Shown in pieces: positions 54,901 to 64,000 of a stretch of DNA of 64,000 bases. The notes under the pieces are model-generated. The model saw only the letters and a list, made by a program, of their open reading frames with translations, was not told the DNA's origin and made no database searches. The number at the start of each line of letters is the position of its first letter. Position 1 is the stretch's first letter. Source of the DNA: Auanema rhodensis (lineage: Eukaryota; Nematoda; Chromadorea; Rhabditida; Rhabditidae); contig OZ059899.1 in the NCBI GenBank assembly GCA_964057225.1, positions 620,001 to 684,000 of the forward strand, written 5' to 3'. The position numbers and the translations under genes were made by a program.

Positions 54901-57900
54901 CCATGAACCAATATCAATAAAAATTTGTTTTTAGACTAATATGGACATGGGGAATCTAATTTTGAAAACCGCATCTTTTTATCTTTCACGTGAAGCGAGT
55001 TACATACCAAGTGCACATCACGTGTACATTTAATTAGCATAAATTAAAGTTCACGTAAATTTCAAAGTCATGGTTACCATGCACCAATATCAATAAAAAT
55101 TTGTTTTTAGACTAATATGGACATGGGGAATCTAATTTTGAAAACCGCATCTCTTTATCTTTCACGTGAAGCGAGTTACATACCAAGTGCACATCACGTG
55201 TACATTTAATTAGCATAAATCAAAGTTCACGTAAATTTCAAAGTCATGGTTACCATGAACCAATATCAATAAAAATTTGTTTTTAGACTAATATGGACAT
55301 GGGGAATCTAATTTTGAAAACCGCATCTTTTTATCTTTCACGTGAAGCGAGTTACATACCAAGTGCACATCACGTGTACATTTAATTAGCATAAATTAAA
55401 GTTCACGTAAATTTCAAAGTCATGGTTACCATGCACCAATATCAATAAAAATTTGTTTTCAGACTAATATGGACATGGGGAATCTAATTTTGAAAACCGC
55501 ATCTCTTTATCTTTCACGTGAAGCGAGTTACATACCAAGTGCACATCACGTGTACATTTAATTAGCATAAATTAAAGTTCACGTAAATTTCAAAGTCATG
55601 GTTACCATGAACCAATATCAATAAAAATTTGTTTTTAGACTAATATGGACATGGGGAATCTAATTTTGAAAACCGCATCTCTTTATCTTTCACGTGAAGC
55701 GAGTTACATACCAAGTGCACATCACGTGTACATTTAATTAGCATAAATCAAAGTTCACGTGAATTTCAAAGTCATGGTTACCATGAACCAATATCAATAA
55801 AAATTTGTTTTTAGACTAATATGGACATGGGGAATCTAATTTTGAAAACCGCATCTTTTTATCTTTCACGTGAAGCGAGTTACATACCAAGTGCACATCA
55901 CGTGTACATTTAATTAGCATAAATTAAAGTTCACGTAAATTTCAAAGTCATGGTTACCATGAACCAATATCAATAAAAATTTGTTTTTAGACTAATATGG
56001 ACATGGGGAATCTAATTTTGAAAACCGCATCTCTTTATCTTTCACGTTAAGCGAGTTACATACCAAGAGCACATCACGTGTACATTTAATTAGCATAAAT
56101 TAAAGTTCACGTAAATTTCAAAGTCATGGTTACCATGAACCAATATCAATAAAAATTTGTTTTTAGACTAATATGGACATGGGGAATCTAATTTTGAAAA
56201 CCGCATCTCTTTATCTTTCACGTGAAGCGAGTTACATACCAAGTGCACATCACGTGTACATTTAATTAGCATAAATTAAAGTTCACGTAAATTTCAAAGT
56301 CATGGTTACCATGAACCAATATCAATAAAAATTTGTTTTTAGACTAATATGGACATGGGGAATCTAATTTTGAAAACCGCATTTCTTTATCTTTCACGTG
56401 AAGCGAGTTACATACCAAGTGCACATCACGTGTACATTTAATTAGCATAAATTAAAGTTCACGTAAATTTCAAAGTCATGGTTACCATGAACCAATATCA
56501 ATAAAAATTTGTTTTTAGACTAATATGGACATGGGGAATCTAATTTTGAAAACCGCATCTCTTTATCTTTCACGTGAAGCGAGTTACATACCAAGTGCAC
56601 ATCACGTGTACATTTAATTAGCATAAATTAAAGTTCACGTAAATTTCAAAGTCATGGTTACCATGCACCAATATCAATAAAAATTTGTTTTTAGACTAAT
56701 ATGGACATGGGGAATCTAATTTTGAAAACCGCATCTCTTTATCTTTCACGTGAAGCGAGTTACATACCAAGTGCACATCACGTGTACATTTAATTAGCAT
56801 AAATTAAAGTTCACGTAAATTTCAAAGTCATGGTTACCATGCACCAATATCAATAAAAATTTGTTTTTAGACTAATATGGACATGGGGAATCTAATTTTG
56901 AAAACCGCATTTCTTTATCTTTCACGTGAAGCGAGTTACATACCAAGTGCACATCACGTGTACATTTAATTAGCATAAATTAAAGTTCACGTAAATTTCA
57001 AAGTCATGGTTACCATGCACCAATATCAATAAAAATTTGTTTTTAGACTAATATGGACATGGGGAATCTAATTTTGAAAACCGCATCTCTTTATCTTTCA
57101 CGTGAAGCGAGTTACATACCAAGTGCACATCACGTGTACATTTAATTAGCATAAATCAAAGTTCACGTAAATTTCAAAGTCATGGTTACCATGAACCAAT
57201 ATCAATAAAAATTTGTTTTTAGACTAATATGGACATGGGGAATCTAATTTTGAAAACCGCATCTTTTTATCTTTCACGTGAAGCGAGTTACATACCAAGT
57301 GCACATCACGTGTACATTTAATTAGCATAAATTAAAGTTCACGTAAATTTCAAAGTCATGGTTACCATGCACCAATATCAATAAAAATTTGTTTTTAGAC
57401 TAATATGGACATGGGGAATCTAATTTTGAAAACCGCATCTCTTTATCTTTCACGTGAAGCGAGTTACATACCAAGTGCACATCACGTGTACATTTAATTA
57501 GCATAAATTAAAGTTCACGTAAATTTCAAAGTCATGGTTACCATGCACCAATATCAATAAAAATTTGTTTTTAGACTAATATGGACATGGGGAATCTAAT
57601 TTTGAAAACCGCATCTCTTTATCTTTCACGTGAAGCGAGTTACATACCAAGTGCACATCACGTGTACATTTAATTAGCATAAATCAAAGTTCACGTAAAT
57701 TTCAAAGTCATGGTTACCATGAACCAATATCAATAAAAATTTGTTTTTAGACTAATATGGACATGGGGAATCTAATTTTGAAAACCGCATCTTTTTATCT
57801 TTCACGTGAAGCGAGTTACATACCAAGTGCACATCACGTGTACATTTAATTAGCATAAATTAAAGTTCACGTAAATTTCAAAGTCATGGTTACCATGAAC

Positions 57901-58131
57901 CAATATCAATAAAAATTTGTTTTTAGACTAATATGGACATGGGGAATCTAATTTTGAAAACCGCATCTCTTTATCTTTCACGTGAAGCGAGTTACATACC
58001 AAGTGCACATCACGTGTACATTTAATTAGCATAAATTAAAGTTCACGTAAATTTCAAAGTCATGGTTACCATGAACCAATATCAATAAAAATTTGTTTTT
58101 AGACTAATATGGACATGGGGAATCTAATTTT
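51972..58131 (+). repeat. Run of 35 intact units without junctions
   Basis: The block signature aaatcaaag/cgtgaattt then catcttttt appears at 52148, 54788 and 55668. cgttaagcg/aagagcac appears at 53204 and 56020. The second and third signatures are not preceded by the fused composite: aaatcaaag, catcttttt, plain is followed directly by the signature. This suggests exchange events that removed the composite. Markers fade into consensus-like units toward 58 kb. Confidence 0.95.
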
Positions 58132-59363
58132 GAAAACCGCATCTCTTTATCTTTCACGTGAAGCGAGTTACATACCAAGTGCACATCACGTGTACATTTA
58201 ATTAGCATAAATTAAAGTTCACCTAAATTTCAAAGTCATGGTTACCATGAACCAATATCAATAAAAATTTGTTTTTAGACTAATATGGACATGGGGAATC
58301 TGATTTTGAAAACCGCATCTCTTTATCTTTCACGTGAAGCGAGTTACATACCAAGTGCACATCACGTGTACATTTAATTAGCATAAATTTAAGTTCACCT
58401 AAATTTCAAAGTCATGGTTACCATGAACCAATATCAATAAAAATTTGTTTTTAGACTAATATGGACATGGGGAATCTGATTTTGAAAACCGCATCTCTTT
58501 ATCTTTCACGTGAAGCGAGTTACATACCAAGTGCACATCACGTGTACATTTAATTAGCATAAATTAAAGTTCACCTAAATTTCAAAGTCATGGTTACCAT
58601 GAACCAATATCAATAAAAATTGGTTTTTAGACTAATATGGACATGGGGAATCTAATTTTGAAAACCGCATCTCTTTATCTTTCACGTGAAGCGAGTTACA
58701 TACTGAGTGCACATCACGTGTACATTTAATTAGCATAAATTAAAGTTCACGTAAATTTCAAAGTCATGGTTACCATGCACCAATATCAATAAAAATTTGT
58801 TTTTAGACTAATATGGACATGGGGAATCTAATTTTGAAAACCGCATCTCTTTATCTTTCACGTGAAGCGAGTTACATACCAAGTGCACATCACGTGTACA
58901 TTTAATTAGCATAAATTAAAGTTCACGTAAATTTCAAAGTCATGGTTATCATGAACCAATATCAATAAAAATTTGTTTTTAGACTAATATGGACATGGGG
59001 AATCTAATTTTGAAAACCGCATCTCTTTATCTTTCACGTGAAGCGAGTTACATACCAAGTGCACATCACGTGTACATTTAATTAGCATAAATTAAAGTTC
59101 ACGTAAATTTCAAAGTCATGGTTACCATGCACCAATATCAATAAAAATTTGTTTTTAGACTAATATGGACATGGGGAATCTAATTTTGAAAACCGCATCT
59201 CTTTATCTTTCACGTGAAGCGAGTTACATACCAAGTGCACATCACGTGTACATTTAATTAGCATAAATTAAAGTTTACGTAAATTTCAAAGTCATGGTTA
59301 CCATGAACCAATATCAATAAAAATTTGTTTTTAGACTAATATGGACATGGGGAATCTAATTTT

Positions 59364-62300
59364 GAAAACCGCATCTCTTTATCTTTCACGTGAAGCGAGT
59401 TACATACCAAGTGCACATCACGTGTACATTTAATTAGCATAAATTAAAGTTCACGTAAATTTCAAAATCATGGTTATCATGAATTAATATCAATAAAAAT
59501 TTGTTTTTAGACTAATATGGACATGGGGATTCTAATTTTGAAAACCGCATCTCTTTATCTTTCACGTGAAGCGAGTTACATACCAAGTGCACATCACGTG
59601 TACATTTAATTAGCATAAATTAAAGTTCACGTAAATTTCAAAGTCATGGTTACCATGCACCAATATCAATAAAAATTTGTTTTTAGACTAATATGGACAT
59701 GGGGAATCTAATTTTGAAAACCGCATCTCTTTATCTTTCACGTGAAGCGAGTTACATACCAAGTGCACATCACGTGTACATTTAATTAGCATAAATTAAA
59801 GTTCACCTAAATTTCAAAGTCATGGTTACCATGAACCAATATCAATAAAAATTGGTTTTTAGACTAATATGGACATGGGGAATCTAATTTTGAAAACCGC
59901 ATCTCTTTATCTTTCACGTGAAGCGAGTTACATACCAAGTGCACATCACGTGTACATTTAATTAGCATAAATTAAAGTTCACGTAAATTTCAAAATCATG
60001 GTTATCATGAATTAATATCAATAAAAATTTGTTTTTAGACTAATATGGACATGGGGATTCTAATTTTGAAACTCGCATCTCTTTATCTTTCACGTGAAGC
60101 GAGTTACATACCAAGTGCACATCACGTGTACATTCAATTAGCATAAATTAAAGTTCACGTAAATTTCAAAGTCATGGTTACCATGCACCAATATCAATAA
60201 AAATTTGTTTTTAGACTAATATGGACATGGGGAATCTAATTTTGAAAACCGCATCTCTTTATCTTTCACGTGAAGCGAGTTACATACGAAGTGCACATCA
60301 CGTGTACATTTAATTAGCATAAATTAAAGTTCACGTAAATTTCAAAGTCATGGTTACCATGAACCAATATCAATAAAAATTTGTTTTTAGACTAATATGG
60401 ACATGGGGAATCCAATTTTGAAAACCGCATCTCTTTATCTTTCACGTGAAGCGAGTTACATACCAAGTGCACATCACGTGTACATTTAATTAGCATAAAT
60501 TAAAGTTCACGTAAATTTCAAAGTCATGGTTACCATGCACCAATATCAATAAAAATTTGTTTTTAGACTAGTATGGACATGGGGAATCTGATTTTGAAAA
60601 CCGCATCTCTTTATCTTTCACGTGAAGCGAGTTACATACCAAGTGCACATCACGTGTACATTTAATTAGCATAAATTAAAGTGCACGTAATATTCAAAGT
60701 CATGGTTACCATGCACCAATATCAATAAAAATTTGTTTTTAGACTAATATGGACATGGGGAATCTAATTTTGAAAACCGCATCTCTTTATCTTTCACGTG
60801 AAGCGAGTTACATACCAAGTGCACATCACGTGTACATTTAATTAGCATAAATTAAAGTTTACGTAAATTTCAAAGTCATGGTTACCATGAACCAATATCA
60901 ATAAAAATTTGTTTTTAGACTAATATGGACATGGGGAATCTAATTTTGAAAACCGCATCTTTTTATCTTTCACGTGAAGCGAGTTACATACCAAGTGCAC
61001 ATCACGTGTACATTTAATTAGCATAAATTAAAGTTCACGTAAATTTCAAAATCATGGTTATCATGAATTAATATCAATAAAAATTTGTTTTTAGACTAAT
61101 ATGGACATGGGGATTCTAATTTTGAAACTCGCATCTCTTTATCTTTCACGTGAAGCAAGTTACATACCAAGTGCACATCACGTGTACATTTAATTAGCAT
61201 AAATTAAAGTTCACGTAAATTTCAAAGTCATGGTTACCATGCACCAATATCAATAAAAATTTGTTTTTAGACTAATATGGACATGGGGAATCTAATTTTG
61301 AAAACCGCATCTCTTTATCTTTCACGTGAAGCGAGTTACACACCAAGTGCACATCACGTGTACATTTAATTAGCATAAATTAAAGTTCACGTAAATTTCA
61401 AAGTCATGGTTACTATGAACCAATATCAATAAAAATTTGTTTTTAGACTAATATGGACATGGGGAATCCAATTTTGAAAACCGCATCTCTTTATCTTTCA
61501 CGTGAAGCGAGTTACATACCAAGTGCACATCACGTGTACATTTAATTAGCATAAATTAAAGTTCACGTAAATTTCAAAGTCATGGTTACCATGCACCAAT
61601 ATCAATAAAAATTTGTTTTTAGACTAGTATGGACATGGGGAATCTGATTTTGAAAACCGCATCTCTTTATCTTTCACGTGAAGCGAGTTACATACCAAGT
61701 GCACATCACGTGTACATTTAATTAGCATAAATTAAAGTTCACGTAAATTTCAAAATCATGGTTATCATGAATTAATATCAATAAAAAATTTGTTTTTAGA
61801 CTAATATGGACATGGGGATTCTAATTTTGAAAACCGCATCTCTTTATCTTTCACGTGAAGCGAGTTACATACCAAGTGCACATCACGTGTACATTTAATT
61901 AGCATAAATTAAAGTTCACGTAAATTTCAAAGTCATGGTTACCATGAACCAATATCAATAAAAATTTGTTTTTAGACTAATATGGACATGGGGAATCTAA
62001 TTTTGAAAACCGCATCTTTTTATCTTTCACGTGAAGCGAGTTACATACCAAGTGCACATCACGTGTACATTTAATTAGCATAAATTAAAGTTCACGTAAA
62101 TTTCAAAATCATGGTTATCATGAATTAATATCAATAAAAATTTGTTTTTAGACTAATATGGACATGGGGATTCTAATTTTGAAACTCGCATCTCTTTATC
62201 TTTCACGTGAAGCAAGTTACATACCAAGTGCACATCACGTGTACATTTAATTAGCATAAATTAAAGTTCACGTAAATTTCAAAGTCATGGTTACCATGCA

Positions 62301-63589
62301 CCAATATCAATAAAAATTTGTTTTTAGACTAATATGGACATGGGGAATCTAATTTTGAAAACCGCATCTCTTTATCTTTCACGTGAAGCGAGTTACACAC
62401 CAAGTGCACATCACGTGTACATTTAATTAGCATAAATTAAAGTTCACGTAAATTTCAAAGTCATGGTTACTATGAACCAATATCAATAAAAATTTGTTTT
62501 TAGACTAATATGGACATGGGGAATCCAATTTTGAAAACCGCATCTCTTTATCTTTCACGTGAAGCGAGTTACATACCAAGTGCACATCACGTGTACATTT
62601 AATTAGCATAAATTAAAGTTCACGTAAATTTCAAAGTCATGGTTACCATGCACCAATATCAATAAAAATTTGTTTTTAGACTAGTATGGACATGGGGAAT
62701 CTGATTTTGAAAACCGCATCTCTTTATCTTTCACGTGAAGCGAGTTACATACCAAGTGCACATCACGTGTACATTTAATTAGCATAAATTAAAGTTCACG
62801 TAAATTTCAAAATCATGGTTATCATGAATTAATATCAATAAAAAATTTGTTTTAAGACTAATATGGACATGGGGATTCTAATTTTGAAAACCGCATCTCT
62901 TTATCTTTCACGTGAAGCGAGTTACATACCAAGTGCACATCACGTGTACATTTAATTAGCATAAATTAAAGTTCACCTAAATTTCAAAGTCATGGTTACC
63001 ATGAACCAATATCAATAAAAATTTGTTTTTAGACTAATATGGACATGGGGAATCTAATTTTGAATACCGCATCTCTTTATCTTTCACGTGAAGCGAGTTA
63101 CATACCAAGTGCACATCACGTGTACATTTAATTAGCATAAATTAAAGTTCACGTAAATTTCAAAATCATGGTTATCATGAATTAATATCAATAAAAATTT
63201 GTTTTTAGACTAATATGGACATGGGGATTCTAATTTTGAAACTCGCATCTCTTTATCTTTCACGTGAAGCGAGTTACATACCAAGTGCACATCACGTGTA
63301 CATTTAATTAGCATAAATTAAAGTGCACGTAAATTTCAAAGTCATGGTTACCATGAACCAATATCAATGAAAATTTGTTTTTAGACTAATATGGACATGA
63401 AGAATCTAATTTTGAAAACCGCATCTCTTTATCTTTCACGTGAAGCGAGTTACATACCAAGTGCACATCACGTGTACATTTAATTAGCATAAATTAAAGT
63501 TCACGTAAATTTCAAAATCATGGTTATCATGAATTAATATCAATAAAAATTTGTTTTTAGACTAATATGGACATGGGGATTCTAATTTT
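59364..63589 (+). repeat. Right-edge subfamily of monomers
   Basis: Units at 59364, 59892, 60948, 61652, 62005, 62709, 63062 and 63414 share linked changes: aaaatcatgg, ttatcatg, gaattaat and ggggattct. They alternate irregularly with ordinary units. The changes break one pair of the 13-bp dyad. No such unit was seen left of 59 kb. Confidence 0.9.
61124..63237 (+). repeat. 6-unit higher-order repeat, two tandem copies (1,057 bp each)
   Basis: 61124-62180 and 62181-63237 share ordered markers: gaaactcgc with gaagcaag; cacaccaag with ttactatg and tccaatttt; ctagtatgg with ctgatttt; and a 177-bp subfamily unit. The fifth and sixth units differ. The gaaactcgc unit also sits at 60068 and 63238, so the six-unit spacing spans four positions (60068, 61124, 62181, 63238). 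Confidence 0.88.
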
Positions 63590-63941
63590 GAAAATCGCAT
63601 CTCTTTATCTTTCACGTGAAGCGAGTTACATACCAAGTGCACATCACGTGTACATTTAATTAGCATAAATTAAAGTGCACGTAAATTTCAAAGTCATGGT
63701 TACCATGAACCAATATCAATGAAAATTTGTTTGTAGACTAATATGGACATGGGGAATCTAATTTTGAAAACCGCATCTCTTTATCTTTCACGTGAAGCGA
63801 GTTACATACCAAGTGAACATCACGTGTACATTTAATTAGCATAAATTAAAGTTCACCTAAATTTCAAAGTCATGGTTACCATGAACCAATATCAATAAAA
63901 ATTTGTTTTTAGACTAATATGGACTAGGGGAATCTAATTTT

Positions 63942-64000
63942 GAAAACCGCATCTCTTTATCTTTCACGTGAAGCGAGTTACATACCAAGTGCACATCACG
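63942..64000 (+). repeat. Partial satellite unit cut by the window end
   Basis: The first 59 bases of a consensus-like unit, ending within the second CACGTG site. The array continues beyond the window. Confidence 0.97.

Larger units (their letters stand above)
58132..63941 (+). repeat. Run of 33 diverged units near the right edge
   Basis: Units here hold variants absent elsewhere: cacctaaat, ctagtatgg, tccaatttt, gaaactcgc, and a subfamily with aaaatcatgg, ttatcatgaatt and ggggattct. Two units (61652 and 62709) are 177 bp because of one extra A in the A tract. Variant density is visibly higher than in the interior, as expected toward a satellite array edge where homogenisation is weaker. Confidence 0.93.
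1..64000. repeat. 176-bp satellite DNA array (entire window)
   Basis: The window is a head-to-tail tandem array of one 176-bp unit in a single orientation. The phase was followed using the unit start gaaaaccgca (1, 177, 353, 529 and onward) and checked at many points up to 63942. Two units are 177 bp. About 344 units are intact; the rest are truncated, fused or interrupted as listed separately. Units differ from the consensus by only a few bases each. The consensus is about 32% G+C. 176 is not a multiple of 3, and stop triplets occur in all three frames on both strands within each unit, so no long coding frame runs through the array. Length and organisation fit a centromeric or heterochromatic satellite; that role is inferred and the family is not recognised. 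Confidence 0.99.

Noticed and set aside
1-64000. Protein-coding genes across the array
   Set aside because: Within one unit stops occur in all three forward frames (for example positions 68, 72 and 82) and in all three reverse frames. The unit length of 176 shifts frame each copy, so any open frame is short and repeated by descent, not coding.
1-64000. CRISPR array
   Set aside because: Regular periodicity is present, but the whole 176 bp repeats with no unique spacers, and no cas-like gene exists in the window.
1-64000. Known centromeric satellites of about 176-180 bp (for example from Brassicaceae)
   Set aside because: The length coincides but I do not recognise the sequence as any of them. 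Without a database search a family name would be a guess.
1-64000. Simple dimeric structure from the A/C alternation at position 119
   Set aside because: The two states do not alternate regularly; runs of three or more of either state are frequent.

Overview
The whole 64-kb window is one uninterrupted-phase, head-to-tail satellite DNA array. I see no protein gene, RNA gene or CRISPR in it. The unit is 176 bp (two units of 177 bp). By phase counting there are about 344 intact units, plus 10 fused 295-bp composites, two truncated units (92 and 150 bp), one unit split by a 203-bp insertion, and a 59-bp partial unit at the right edge. The consensus unit is 56/176 (about 32%) G+C. Long tandem monomers of nucleosome-plus-linker length, with higher-order repeats, point to eukaryotic (peri)centromeric or other constitutive heterochromatin. 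I do not recognise the satellite family and cannot name the organism. Stops close all six frames inside each unit, so no reading frame much longer than one unit can exist.

From left to right: 1-10652 is satellite with one 92-bp truncated unit (881-972) and a recurring marker pair of units (973, 3789, 6077, 8893). Unit 10653-11031 is split by a 198-bp sequence made mostly of nine ~20-bp minisatellite copies, flanked by a 5-bp direct repeat. 11032-25613 holds a 150-bp truncated unit, a 10-unit duplication and a 23-unit (4,048-bp) tandem duplication covering about 17342-25437. 25614-51971 is divided into blocks by ten copies of one identical rearrangement junction. Within it a segment of roughly 8 kb occurs twice, 12,268 bp apart, and an 8-unit (1,408-bp) higher-order repeat is visible. 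51972-58131 continues the same variant families without the junction. 58132-63941 is more diverged and carries a private subfamily and a 6-unit (~1,057-bp) higher-order repeat, as expected when nearing an array edge.

Each unit carries two CACGTG palindromes and a third CACGTA/G site, spaced 32 and 33 bp. It also has a 13-bp dyad, an AT-rich hairpin and a 17-bp stretch matching 7 of 9 essential CENP-B box positions. These are the only candidate functional elements. The most informative history markers are the ten-fold amplified junction, the nested duplications and the single unamplified minisatellite insertion. All variant comparisons were made by eye on diagnostic bases, not by alignment software.
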